A DNA stretch of 64,000 nt from positions 434,001 to 498,000 of the forward strand of contig JAIXMN010000023.1 of NCBI GenBank assembly GCA_025716815.1. The letters are read 5' to 3'. The position numbers and the translations under genes were made by a program. Below the pieces are notes generated by a model. It made no database searches and was not told the DNA's origin. It was given only the letters and a program-made list of their open reading frames with translations. This document shows positions 23,017-34,384 of the stretch, piece after piece (within the stretch, counting starts at the first letter, position 1; each line of letters opens with the position of its first letter). This stretch comes from Dichotomocladium elegans. Taxonomy: Eukaryota > Mucoromycota > Mucoromycetes > Mucorales > Lichtheimiaceae.

Positions 23017-24876
23017 ATGCAGATTCCGTCAACCCAATGGCGGAATCTCGTATTCCTCATTGCCCTTGTCATCCTTGGATTCACCGTGGTGCTTTTACGG
23101 CACCGTTCTCACACATATGCGACCGCGGCTTCCCTTCAGGATACCCCCGTGACCGAGTCAGATGTTGATTTTGCATCCAATGTAATTCCATCCGGAGCTG
23201 AACATGATCTTATTTCTGAAGCAGCACCGGTCGATCTGGTTAAAGGAAAAGAAGAACCTCTCATCACGACGCCATGCGATCGCGTTGATTTTAACTGGCT
23301 GTAAATGGAATCCGAACACATTCCCCTTTTCTCTCTCTCTTTTTTCTTGGGTGTTTATCGGCTGATATATATCTTTTTCTTCTGGCTTGTTTAGTTCGGC
23401 GGATCGCAAGTACTGGGACGGCTGGGCCTCCAAAACTATGTTTATGAAATCCGACGGGAACTTTACGCGCAAAAATGTCTTTGGCGCAGAAGGTGACATT
23501 GTGTGCATTGTGGTCATGGTAACATTCTGCGGATGGGATGGGTGGGTGGGGGTGTTCACAAAATGCATTTCTATATATCCATGTAACACGCCAACCATCT
23601 CCACCACCTCAAAAAGCTTGGTCCGATCCCTGCAAAGTCAGCCATTCGGCCGGAGGAGCATCTTGCACCGGCAGACAGTCTGGTTGTGACGGCCCATGGA
23701 ACGACAAACCAGTTTTTGATTGAGGTGGAGCAGCACCAGAAGCATACCAACATCTATTTTGCGGCAGTGCGGTTCAACCACGCAGATGTGTACACACTCC
23801 AGACGCGGATCGAATACCGGTCCTATTTCTGGGAGTTGCCGGCTAGCCATCATTACCGGCCCTACCTGTTTATTTCCACGAACAAATTGATCATTAGCAG
23901 TAATGCAGCAGCAGAAGCAGCCTCCACGAACGGTCTCCCGCGATGCGATCCTCTCAATCCGGACCATCAGCGGGGCGTGTGGATGAATAAGACCGTCTAC
24001 CAGCAACTGCATCCGCTCGGTATTTATGGATTGTTTGGCGATGCGCAGGAGGACCATGCAGTGGACCACCGGCTGTTTGTGCCGGACGGATGTCGACCGG
24101 AGTATATCGGGATTGGGCAAGCTGCACAGTGTCTTGATCGCAAGACGGTGCATGTGTGGGCGGATAACAATGTCCGTCGCAATCTCAAGGCGTTCAGCAG
24201 CGGCAATCGGTGGTGCAACGGCAACGAAAATAGAAAAGTGGCAACAGTAGCAGGAGCAGCGAACGAGGCAGCGTGCATTTGTAACGATGATGACGAGGAT
24301 CATGCGGAGCTCTATCCATGGGCAGTCGATCCCTCGGTGCCGCTGGTGGTGAACTCGACGTGGAATGTGGATACCCAGATCTACTTTCATGCCGTGACGG
24401 AAAGCATCCACAGCCGTGATTGGAGAAGGACGATTTCGGAAGCCGTCGAGACGGGGCAGGGGCAGGGGAAGCAGCAGCAGCAACAGTCACTGCCGGCTGC
24501 AGACGTGGTCATTGTGGGCTTTGGTAACGAGGACATACAACTGAGAACGACGACGGCGATGCAATTCCAGAAAACGTTTGCAGATCTCGTGCGATACCTA
24601 GCCGAGACGGTATATCCGACGCAAAAGATCATTGTCCGAACGCCGCAGCCGTTCTGCTGTGGGTCGATCCACTCAACAGCATGGACGCAGGGTCGGAGCG
24701 AAGCGTTCACCAAGGCCGTCAGAGACGCGTACCGGTGGAATGATCGGGTCATGTTATGGGATGTCCATGTGCTTGGGCTGCCGGACCACATGTGCGTCGA
24801 GCAAGGATCAATCTACACGACGCGCAAGGCCGTCTCGGTAGAAAACCAGCAGCTGTGGAACTTGCTGTGTCTGTAG
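23017..24876 (+). CDS. Type II membrane PC-esterase-like protein with altered GDS motif
   Basis: Three exons: 23017-23300, 23395-23518 and 23617-24876 (555 residues). The N-terminus has a short basic leader and a membrane anchor (LVFLIALVILGFTVVLL), so the rest is luminal. The layout recalls PC-esterase/NXPE/trichome-birefringence-like proteins: a conserved WDGW segment, a Cys-containing region with W-M-N-K-T, then VHVWADNNVRRNL where the family has a GDS nucleophile followed by a conserved Arg. A C-terminal WDVHVLGLPDH segment follows, where the family has its Asp/His pair. Here GDS reads ADN, so the nucleophilic Ser is absent and esterase activity is doubtful. Family assignment is by motif layout only. 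The join between exons 2 and 3 (98-nt intron) is the least certain. A poly-Gln run from CAG codons lies near 24472-24485. Confidence 0.7.
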
Positions 24877-25156
24877 TATAAAACGAGTCGGACACATAAT
24901 CTATCTATCTATTATGGAGAGAGAGACTTCTTATTTATTGATAACAAAAAGACTAGAAATAAACGCAAAAAAGGAACTTTTTTCTTTTAATCTTCTGGGA
25001 CGGTGAAGAAATGCTATAAATGAAGAAGGGAGTTTTTCGGTAGTGCGGAGATTGATGAATCGTCGTTGGGACGGGACGAAATTTGAATACAGAGAGGTAT
25101 ATATAAATACAGAATAATGACGCTATGCGGGGGGAGGGGGTGGAGGCGGGGCATGT

Positions 25157-26376
25157 TTAGAAAAAGGGAGGTAGGTCGGATGTGTTGGATACGTCTGAAG
25201 GAGATGGAGAATCCATTAAGAAAGACGCGTTGAGGGCTGCGAGGGTCTGATTCAGGACTGCCATATGCGAGTGCTCGATGTGGTACTTGAGGCCATTGAG
25301 ATTCTTGTAACGCTTTCCACAGTCGCCGATCGTGCACTGATACGGTTTGGATGCTATGCTTTCGGGCTCGTCCATGGCGACGTCGCAGTGACCGTGCTGG
25401 TTATGGTATTTGAGGCCATTGGGGTTCTTATATGCCTTCTGACATCCGGGCACACTGCATTTATATGGCTTATCGGCATTTGAGTCGACTAAGATAGGTG
25501 ACATGTCAGTTTCGTTTTTTTTTTTTTTTGGTACGTATCCAAAATGAACACATGCACACACAGGCTAACTTACGTGAATGCATGGAGGTAGAGGCTAAAA
25601 GGGCGCTGGCCTGAAGAAGCAGATCTTCGTCGAGGACTGCGAGGCGCTTGGCCGCCGATTGCGTCAAGAGGTCCAAGGCGGATTGGGGTCGCTTCCGACA
25701 AGTTCCTGACAAAGCAACGGTTGTTGTCGTCGTTTCTCGTGCTTCCAAGGATTTCATTTCCTTGTCATCATTTTCTTCCTCTTGCCGGTGCACGTACACC
25801 GACGCTCTCTTTTTCTGCAACTGTAACAGCATTGGATCATTACCACCTGCACATCCGTCGTCGTCATCAGCCGGCATGGTGTCGTCTAAAAGCGCATATG
25901 GGTTTCTGGTGCTTTCGCTCACAGAGGTCGCACAGACGGTCATGATGGGATTATTCCCAGATAGCAAGAAGTCGTTGTCAGTCGCGACAACGATCGGGGC
26001 ATAGACATCGTCATCCTCGTCCTCATAGTCCTCGTCATCCTCGACATGACATTCCTCGTAATGTTGGAGGAGCGCATGCAAGTCTGGATGAACGTGGCCA
26101 CAACAGAAGAAGTCGCGACAATAGGTCGCCTCGAGCTCACGCGACTCGAACGGATTGTGTGACACCGACGACGGTGAGGGTGACATATCCAGATCATAAT
26201 AAGACCTAATCGCGCACGAGAGAGAGAGAATGACAACGTCGGTCAGAAGATGAGATTGACATCAAAGCGCTTGGAGTGAAATTGACAGTTTACTCAAAAC
26301 AAATGTCCTGATTCGGGATGGTGATGGTGCTCATACGGCGGATGGAAGAAGTGCATTCTGGAACAGGGATAGGCAT
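25157..26376 (-). CDS. Sfp1-like C2H2 zinc-finger transcription factor
   Basis: Three exons: 25157-25488, 25574-26205 and 26294-26376 (348 residues). The first exon supplies MPIPVPECTSSIRR; its join to exon 2 is phase-consistent. An N-terminal divergent finger (YCRDFFCCGHVHPDLHALLQ, ending HYEECH) is typical of fungal Sfp1 proteins. A long acidic linker with poly-Asp follows, then two C-terminal C2H2 fingers, KPYKCSVPGC...GLKYHNQHGH and KPYQCTIGDC...GLKYHIEHSH. This split-finger layout matches yeast and S. pombe Sfp1 and animal JAZF1. Sfp1 activates ribosome-biogenesis genes under nutrient/TOR control in yeast; that role here is inference. RKRPQSALDLL and AAKRLAVLDEDLL could be a nuclear-localisation/activation region. 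It diverges from the Gemin7-like gene. Confidence 0.87.
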
Positions 26377-27162
26377 GATTCGGTTTTTTGAAGAATGGAG
26401 AAAAAGAAAAAGATGACAGCTCAAGGCGTGCGTTGAAAGAAAAAAAAAAGAGCAGGATCTTTTATAAATGGCGGGTGTTACACGGACGGGCAGTCCAGAA
26501 ACCCGCCCTCATAGGATGGGATTTCCCTTTTTTGTGGACGACGGCCGTTTTGTAACCGGTCATAAAACCAAGTGTACATATTTCTGAACCTTGTTCTTGT
26601 TGCATATACAAAAGGGCTCTGTCCCTCTGGGCTGGCTGACTGGCTTGCCCCTTCGCCCACCCAATCTGCCCACCTGATTCCATCGTCCTGCGCATGGAGA
26701 AAGGATAAGAAAGGGCTGGATGTACGGGGTAGGTGGTGGATTGTTCCCCCAAGCTATTCTCCGCCCGCTTCCTCCACCTCCCCCCCTATTGCGATTGGCC
26801 CTGCGTTGGGGTTGACAGGGTTCAAATGATTCGTTCTAGCAACGAAGAAAAAAAACCTATCATGGACGCGCCTAAATTTACCCAATACGCTATAACAGAA
26901 AGGGAGAACAACCCCCAAACACACACACACACGTACTCTCTCTCTCTTTTCATAGGCACATGCCATGCCTTTTTTTTTTTTTTACCAGGCCTTGTTAATT
27001 AATGCTTAGTCCTTTTTGTTCGGAATTGCCATTTCCGGTCCCATTTCATCCCAATCTGGGGTCACCCACTATTTTTCTTTCCTTTTTCTTTTTTCTTTTT
27101 CTGTCTCTCTCCCCCACCCACCCTCACAAAAAAAAACCCCGGCATTTGGAACGAAAAAAAAA
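26377..27162. other. Divergent intergenic region between Sfp1-like and Gemin7-like genes
   Basis: 786 nt, no gene seen. It contains a (CA)n tract near 26920-26932 followed by (CT)n, a long poly-T at about 26970-26985 and a pyrimidine-rich leader ending in poly-A just before the Gemin7 start. Confidence 0.55.
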
Positions 27163-27411
27163 ATGAATCCGCAGGATCAACTTCGCTCTCGCTATCTGAA
27201 CTTTTGCCACCAGATCGCTCAAACCCACCCTCGTGCCCAATTTACACTCCCTGACAAGTCACGTGTCCAGGGAAACTTTGTCGCCATCGACAGCCAAGCC
27301 AATCGCATCCGCGTCGATCATCTTCAGACGCCTACCGGAACGCTGCCCCATGCCGTCCTTCGAGGCACAGATGTCGATGTCATCGAATTCATGGTGGGCG
27401 AAAACAACTGA
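27163..27411 (+). CDS. Gemin7-like SMN-complex protein
   Basis: Intronless, 82 residues. The ATG at 27163 is preferred over the longer upstream frame because homology begins at once. The sequence LRSRYLNFCHQIA, F-T-L-P-D, VQGNFVAIDSQANRIRVDHL and QTPTGTLPHAVLR matches Gemin7, an Sm-fold protein that pairs with Gemin6 in the SMN complex, which loads Sm rings on spliceosomal snRNAs in the cytoplasm. Residues QLQTP.G and the LLR-D block of human Gemin7 have direct counterparts here. Length is shorter than human (about 130) because the human N-terminal extension is missing. Homology to a bare Sm-like protein is the alternative. The match is clear over some 65 residues. Confidence 0.85.
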   Translation: MNPQDQLRSRYLNFCHQIAQTHPRAQFTLPDKSRVQGNFVAIDSQANRIRVDHLQTPTGTLPHAVLRGTDVDVIEFMVGENN

Positions 27412-27894
27412 GAACATGCAAACACCCCTCCCGGCCCTGCACATACCTCACTCACCTGTCGGCGCTGGTTTTAAGGTCTTGATCAAGCCCAGATACACTT
27501 CTCTACCCCCTCCGGAATAGCCAAATGTAACAATAAACGCTCTTCTTATATACAAATACACACGCCAATTTGGATCTTCAGTCGAGAACAATCACCTTTA
27601 TTTGTTTGTTTGTTTATCTACTACTCGGCGCTCCGAACGCATGTTGTTTCGGATTAACGCTAAACGTTGATCGCAGTATATTGGGATTCCCACACGCACA
27701 CATGACCCTCCCCTCTCAAAGGTCTGCTTCATTTGCACAGTTTCTGTCAAGCCTTTTTTTTTACACTGGCTCGCACACATACGTATACTTTCTCTCTCAA
27801 ACAACCAAGCTTAAATGTAATCCAATTGTTGTTTTTTTTCAAGGAAGGGAAATTGTGAGCAAGCGTCGCTAATGGGGGAGGAGAGGATTTAGTT
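27412..27894. other. Convergent 3' intergenic spacer
   Basis: AATAAA-like sequence at about 27531-27536 probably serves Gemin7 3' processing; T runs and no gene otherwise. Confidence 0.55.
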
Positions 27895-30080
27895 TTAATC
27901 CGAGTCAAAGACACAGGTGGTTCCATATGTCTTGCCACGAATAACAGCTATAAGCCGAAAAAGAAAAGACAAATGAACATTCTCGTCCAATCTCGCCTTT
28001 TTTTTCCGTTTTCCGTTTACCTTCTACGCGCAACTCAACCTCACCAAAGTACATTTTGATGGTCAAATCGATCTTCTCGCCCTCCATTACATCGGTCAGG
28101 GTAGGCATGGGGATCGTAAAGTTGCCCACCTTGCGTACGCCAGGGCTAGTGGTATAGCGTGGCTGTTCTTCCGTGTCGGCCGCATAGAGCGTACATGTCG
28201 TGTGGTGCGGGTAGTAGGCGAAAAAGTCGCGGGATACGCAGTTATCAATGTCTACACAAGCAGACGCAGACATATCAACCTCATGCTCGTCTAAGCTTTT
28301 CCCTTTCCTTCTTCTTTATACCTAAGGGCTGTCCTCGCGGGACATAAACCGAGAATCGGTTGTCGCAACGAACACTGCCATCCGCACGAATAATCTTGTA
28401 ACTCGGAGGATCAATGCCCTCCTCAAATGTGGTGGTCGTGTCAATGCCGTACCAATAACGGGGAATACGCGTCGTGACCATGCGCGGGTTAAGTCCAAAG
28501 TAGACTGCGCCACGCACAACAGCGAGCTCGCAGCGGGGTGGGACTGCAACAAGACCGGTGTACGGCGCAAATTCTTCTTGCACTCGCTCAAAGAGGTAGT
28601 TGGAAGATCCAAATCCACCGACCAAAAAGATGGCCTGCAACGACTGTGCCTTCACCAGCTGATCCTGGATCAGCGCAATGACCTCGCGGATCACCGGCTC
28701 AAAAACTTCGCGTTTGAGTTCATCCGCCGTTAGCTTCAAGATGCCGTCTTCGAGCCCGATCTCGGCATTCGTCAGCGAACTCAAATTCATCGATGCAGGA
28801 AGCGTGATGTAATGATCCTCCACACCATCGAATTGTGGCTTGATCATCTCCACAAATGTATCCATCATTGTCTCGAAAGAAGATGCGGGAATCGACGCCA
28901 GATAGGGTTTGAACTTCTTTTTGAGCAGCTTGCGCATCTTGCGATCCAGGAAGATCGAGCCGCATGACTGGCCGTGGCCTTTTGTGCACTCCTTGAGTTT
29001 TCGCCCGCTGCGTTCGTCAATCTCAAACACGATCAAATCCACCGTACCGCCTGTGTATGTATGCGTGAGTAACTTATGCGCAAACACGGGCTCGCACACG
29101 ACGCAAATGGGTCCCACTTGTGGTTTATACGTTACCACCCGCATCGCAGATCATGAAACGATCTCCGTGTCGAAGATTGAACTGGTCACATTTCTTCTCG
29201 CAGTACAGCGCAGCTGCCTCGGGTTCGGAGATGAGCAAAAGACGGTTGCGATGGTCCTGCTCATCGATCAATCCGGCTTTGATAGCAGCCTCTCGCATCG
29301 TGCTCTTGGCCTTGTCGGACCACATGGCAGGCACAGTCAAACACTGGTTGGATGTACAAAGTTAGAAAAGGCAAAATCCTTGAGCAGTAGCGGTGGTTGA
29401 TCTCAAGCATCTCTCCCGCCCTCCCGGCCATGCACTTACATAGCGATATTGATGCTGGCTGTAGTTACTCGCAAAGCCCTTTCTGAGCTCATTTGCCACA
29501 TGCTCATGGAAACCGCGCAGGTAATCTGCAATAGCATCGACAATTGTCAGACCGTTCGGGAGCGGCGGCAGATCCTTCGCGATGTTTTCGTCGAGATAAA
29601 GTTTATACTGTTTAAGCAAGACCGAGTTGCGAGCCGTTGGCCGCTGCATCTCCAGACGAGCAGCATTACCCCATTGGGTTAGTTGAGATGAACTTCCTTG
29701 ATAAAAGTTCAGGGTCGGCGTCTTTTATAACAAGGTTAATGAAAAACGTTTCTTCTTTCTATTTTTCTCCTCAGTTGCGTACCTTGGGGTATACGTTGTT
29801 ATTTTGCTTTGGCCTAAACCGTGACGTATTGGAATGTGCGTGTCCTTTTCCCCCCATCTCACTCTCTCATTGGTTTTATAAATACCATCGCACGACGTCG
29901 ACCACTTCATCGTTTTGGATATAGGCATATGCGCATCCGGAAAACGTCGTGCCTAGAAAGCGGGAGGGAGGAGGGAGGGGAGGGTCCTTTAATAAGGGCG
30001 TGACTATAAGCGAGGGTCGATAGTCCTTTACCAAAGTCAATGCCAATGACAACTGGGAAGTCTTTGGGATTGAACGACAT
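27895..30080 (-). CDS. Hsp70-like ATPase, HSPA12 type
   Basis: Eight exons: 27895-27947, 28021-28251, 28322-29050, 29136-29343, 29440-29721, 29783-29813, 29886-29952 and 30032-30080 (549 residues). All actin/Hsp70 fold motifs are intact: phosphate-1 (VVIGIDFGTTFSGCAYAY, split by intron 1), phosphate-2 (ICDAGGGTVDLIVFEI) and the adenosine motif (LVGGFGSSNYL), with EPEAAALYC between. The substrate-binding half and EEVD tail of classical Hsp70 are absent, as in HSPA12A/B and the large family of fungal Hsp70-like proteins. A 31-nt candidate intron at 28291-28321 was replaced by a 70-nt one (28252-28321), which gives a continuous PLDIDNCVSRDFF join. Exon 6 from the start is only 31 nt. Client or role unknown; it is likely a cytosolic ATPase. 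Confidence 0.87.
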
Positions 30081-31957
30081 TCTATTAAGTGTATATGTAT
30101 GTGGGCGTGTGCGTAATGGAAGGGACAGGGAGAAAAAGGAGGGGATGTAAGAGAGAGTGAGGGTGAGAGAAACGGTGACAAGTGGAAGGAAGAGAAAAGG
30201 GACCTGAGGAGGGATGAGGAGCTGGAGAAAAGCACCGGCTGAGCTTTTTTTTTTCTTTTGGAAGGTACAGATTTTTTTTAAATTATTTGTGCGTCCAGCA
30301 AACCACAACAGTGAAAGACTGCCTTCAGCAAAAAAGAATATGAATGTAATAGCAGTAGAATAACGAGACTTGTTCTGTTTTAGCATGTAGATCCTCGTTT
30401 GGAGTGATGACCTTTTCTTTGGGAAAAAGTAAAATGTACCGATGCGTGCCAGTTACGTATAGAAATGACAATAATATCATAGACGGCCAAATGGCACATC
30501 CATCACTCCATTTTCTTAAACCCGGAGAGTCGCACAAAATCAAATGTCTTCTCTTATACGTGTTAGAATCATGAACGCAGCGAGAACTGATCAACGTATG
30601 AATTACTGTGCGGGAAGGAGAATACATCGTTTGCCTAGGCGTAGCATCGTCGAACTCAAAAGAGAACAACTGCAGCAAAAGTGATGAAGCTGAACTTTTC
30701 GAGGGATTTGCGGAGATTCGGGCGGGGGAGGAGTTGGGGCATGCATTCAGCGAGGGTCATCCCCAAGGGCAATCGCCTTGGCTATCAGCCATCATAGGGA
30801 CTTCACGAGTGTGTCTGCGTACACGCTGACTATGTCCTGTCATGGATTCTAACTGAAAGGGTGACAAGCCTGAAAGAAATATATATATATGTACAAAAAG
30901 ACAGTGCCAACCCATCCTCTTCTCTTACGTACGAATTCAACGTTACCATTATTTGCACCAAACCTGTTGTTTTTTGTAGTTTATGACTTGGCCGAAAAAA
31001 GGTGGTAATACCTTGCAAATCCAAGATGATAAAACAAACTCATGTATTAAACACACAGTGCAATCCGATTGACAATGTCGAAGAATGAGACATGACACCG
31101 ATACGGGATAGAGATCACTCTTGAGAAACATTGGTGACGAATGGGCCCCGTTCATCCTAAATAGACCGTGAGACAGTCTAACGACCTCTAAAGTTTTCTT
31201 ATTCCAAAGGTTCGCAGTCTATTCACTTCACTCAAACCCACCCATCCACCCAGCTCCCCCCCCTCCGCTGTACTATAATAGTGGCTCGTATTACCCCGAA
31301 TGCGACAGTATAGTCATGACTACTCCGCTCAGGTACGTAAATCTTCGATATCAGCAGCCCTCGTATGGAGGAAAGGGGAGTTCTTTACCATATATCTATG
31401 AAGGAGATAAAACACAATCTCCGCGCAAGGGCGGGTGATAGATAGGCACAGTTATCCTGGATGATGGTCGTTGGCGAATGCTTATAGAGTAGAATTGGAT
31501 AGCTATTGTTTGTCAGGAATGAAAAGGTTGGGCGGTCTTTGTGTCGTGTCTCGCATGCGCTGTGAGCCACAACAGGGGAGCAGGAGCACCGCCACCGCCA
31601 CAAACATGCTAAACCTCGGTCCTAGTCCTTCCTCTCAAAAATTGTTCGTGCGGTTAGTGTTCCGGAGGAAGCGGAACGAAGGAAGGAGAGGCGAGCGCCA
31701 ACTATGTATGTCAAGGAACTCGCCCGCACTTTGGTACGTATCCCACTTCCCTTTTCTTGCTACAGACACAATATACACTCTTTTTCAAAATCAAAGTCGC
31801 ACTCTGCCAGTTCTGAAGTCGCAGGATCGCAAAAATACAAATCGCATTTTGCCCAGAAATCTTTACGCGTGATGACAAATCGAATGCCACACACATATAC
31901 AGAAAGATGTCGCACAAAAAAAGAAACTTTCTCTTTTATACACTTTAACATTCTGAA
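30081..31957. other. Intergenic, no supported gene
   Basis: Promoter side of the Hsp70-like gene, then about 1.5 kb with only scattered short frames. An AT microsatellite lies at about 30880-30890. Confidence 0.5.
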
Positions 31958-33170
31958 ATGGGCAACCTAATTTTCTACCAAGATGGCCAAGGTCATGTCG
32001 TTGATGAGTGTGGCTGTCTTGAACCTATGGACTATGCCATTGCTGAGGAAATGTACTCACTTCATTCCGTTTGTTCTCACACTGAATATCTGCGTAGCAT
32101 ATCGTGCAAAGATAACCCTGAACTTACTCCCACACATATTCCCCAGCGAAAGGATACAGACATTCGGATGAAAGAAGCTGGGATCAAGCGCAGTTACACA
32201 GCATAAACTGACCAAGACAAGGTCAGATTTTTCAAACGGATGTTTGAGAAGATCATTAGTGCGTCAGCTGCTAGGTCTCCATATTCGTTCAGCCCAGCGA
32301 TGGGCATTACAGTACAAGAAGGACCCTGACAGCATCTGTAAGAAACCTAACACGGGGGGACCGTTCGCGTATTCTCAATGAAGAGCATAAGCGCATTCTA
32401 AAAGAATGCGTTGATGAAGACCCATCCATTGTCCTAGAGTAGCTGCTCCAACGATTTGAGGGTCTCAAAGCATCTAAAACGACGCTCCATCGATTTATGA
32501 AAAGGTATGCATCTTGTCATTAAAAATGGTTCGGTTTCAGCCTATAGACAGGAAAAATGCTGCGAAGATCCAAGAGCGCCTTGACTGAGTATGCAGATGG
32601 GATAGGACCGACATCGACTTCAAAAGCTGCGTTTTTTCTTTGATGAGTCTGTATCCCATATTAACATGAAATGCAGCATGGTGTGGTCCAAGAAAGGGAC
32701 CCCTGCAGTGGTTACAGTACCAAAGACAACCACAATCGTGGAAGCAATCTCAGCATCAGGCATCATTCAATGTAGCTTGAGACTCCCGCAGCCACCAATC
32801 AAGAAAAGAAGTGGGCAGGTCAATCTGAAGTTGCGAGCAGAGGAACTGGAGCTGAACATCATCTCAGCTTCCTTAAGGGAACAATGGACGAGATGGATAA
32901 GTATGAACATATGAAGGGCCATTAGTTGGTAATGGATAATGCACCTATCCATACGGCTCAGGATATCTCTGAATACATCGAGTCTCGGGGATATCGATAT
33001 GCTTATCTTCCACCATACTCGCCTGAACTCAATTCTATTGAGCAGTTTTGGTCAGTGGTCAAGGGCAAAGTTAAATGCAATAGGTTCTTGGAAAGCGAGA
33101 CGTTGATAACACAGACCAGCGAGGCATCCAACAGCTTAAAGCTGAGCGATTTAGAAGGTTTCGTTTATCA
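31958..33170 (+). pseudogene. Decayed IS630/Tc1-mariner-type transposase
   Basis: Pieces of one DDE transposase lie in changing + frames with in-frame stops. About 32180-32300 holds a helix-turn-helix start (GIKRSYTA, then a stop, then DQDKVRFFKRMFEK). Around 32300-32510 are helix-turn-helix remnants (RSAQRWALQYKKD; ASKTTLHRFMKR). At 32666-32860 is the first catalytic region (MVWSKKGTPA...). At 32926-33180 is the best-preserved block, VMDNAPIHTA then YLPPYSPELNSIEQFW. The D-N-A-P-I-H and P-Y-S-P-E-L-N-x-I-E motifs are diagnostic of the IS630/Tc1-mariner superfamily. Several frameshifts and stops mean it cannot encode a full enzyme. I could not identify terminal inverted repeats or the TA target duplication by eye, so the ends are approximate. 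Confidence 0.85.
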
Positions 33171-33474
33171 TTCTCATATGTGCTTAGTTAACTGTTGCTG
33201 TATCTACTGCAGCATCGTTTATCACAAAGAATTTCTTCTGCTCCTCTTTGATTTTCCATAAATAATGGACAACTGAGAAATCTCCTTTCTCCATCGACTT
33301 CATCCCGACGCTCTCTTCCATGGTCTTATCCGGTATGATTATTACAACTAACATCCACTGTCCTTTATAGATTAACCAATCGTACCCGTGCTTGATGAGC
33401 CATGGAAGAGATGAGTTCCTGAACACCCTTCCGCTCCTTCCCTCCGCCGCCGCCATTCCCTCGTTTGGCGCCCT

Positions 33475-33580
33475 GGCAGCCGCTGCCTGTCTCTTCTGGT
33501 GTGCTGGCTCTCTCCTCCTGTCTCTCCGTCCCGGTTATCGCCGGGACTACCCAGGATAACTCGTGGGTCCTTCGGGGCCC
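33475..33580 (+). other. Cluster of GC-rich inverted repeats, possible structured RNA or retroelement end
   Basis: GGCAGC-C-GCTGCC (33475-33487); GTCCCGG-ttatcg-CCGGGAC (33528-33547, 7-bp stem); ACCCA...TGGGT (33549-33568); and GGGTCC-TTCG-GGGCCC (33565-33580), a C(UUCG)G tetraloop hairpin. The last two share GGGT and exclude each other. No family is recognised. Confidence 0.5.
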
Positions 33581-34186
33581 TTGAGTGTAAGTTAAAGCGT
33601 ATGGAGGAGCAGTGTTTTCTGTTGACTCACAGGTTTTAATCCATGGATGCGAAATCTTGTTACCTACTGATACGACAAATTTATATAATTCAATGCGACA
33701 TTATTTTATCTTGTTTACGACATTTATTTTTGAAAATAAAGTAAGCAATCAAATGGTGGACATTCTATCGGGATTGGTGGTTTCCCTTCGCAACCCTGGT
33801 AACATCCAGCACAACGAGCGAAGCACGTGACTCTCGGGTGCCTTCTGCTCTTTTTGAAGAAAACCGATACATGTAGTAGAAGGTTCGTTCTCGAACCACG
33901 CGCCCCTTTGGCCACTAGCTCATTCTTTCATTCGCTCCCCTCTTTGTTTTACCAACTTTCAAAGAAATCATCTGATTGCGTTTGGCGGGTGGGGAATGTG
34001 GGGAGATGAGCCCGGAGTGTTCCGCCGGTGAGTTGCAAAGCACGCATTTCCGAAAATAGCGGACGCTGTGTTACACTCTGTGTTCTGGTCATCAAGTTTC
34101 ACATTTTTTTTTTGGCGATGAACCGCTAAATGATCGCAAAGGCTCGTACAAGGTGTGTATGCATGTATAAATGGAAGTATATATAA

Positions 34187-34212
34187 TATATATGTGTGTG
34201 TGTGCGCGCGCG
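34187..34212. repeat. (TG)n(CG)n microsatellite
   Basis: TG units pass into CGCGCG. Confidence 0.75.
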
Positions 34213-34384
34213 TTTGTCCGTGTGCTTGTGTGAGAGAATGTGAATGGTGTAATGTTTATACTTTTGATCACAGTTCAAAATCGGTTCTTGTGCTGTCCTT
34301 TCCTTCTTTCTTGGTAGCAAAAATGAACGAACGAGGAAAAGAATAAAAGAGCGAGGGATATCATGGTTGGACATATCGGATCAT

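Larger units (their letters stand above)
33260..34384. other. Intergenic with a GC-rich hairpin cluster
   Basis: No gene seen. The stretch 33430-33590 is much more GC-rich than its surroundings and holds several inverted repeats (listed separately). A TG/CG microsatellite lies at about 34190-34212. Confidence 0.6.

Noticed and set aside
28291..28321. 31-nt intron in the Hsp70-like gene
   Set aside because: Too short for normal splicing; extending to the AG before 28251 gives a 70-nt intron and a better protein join.
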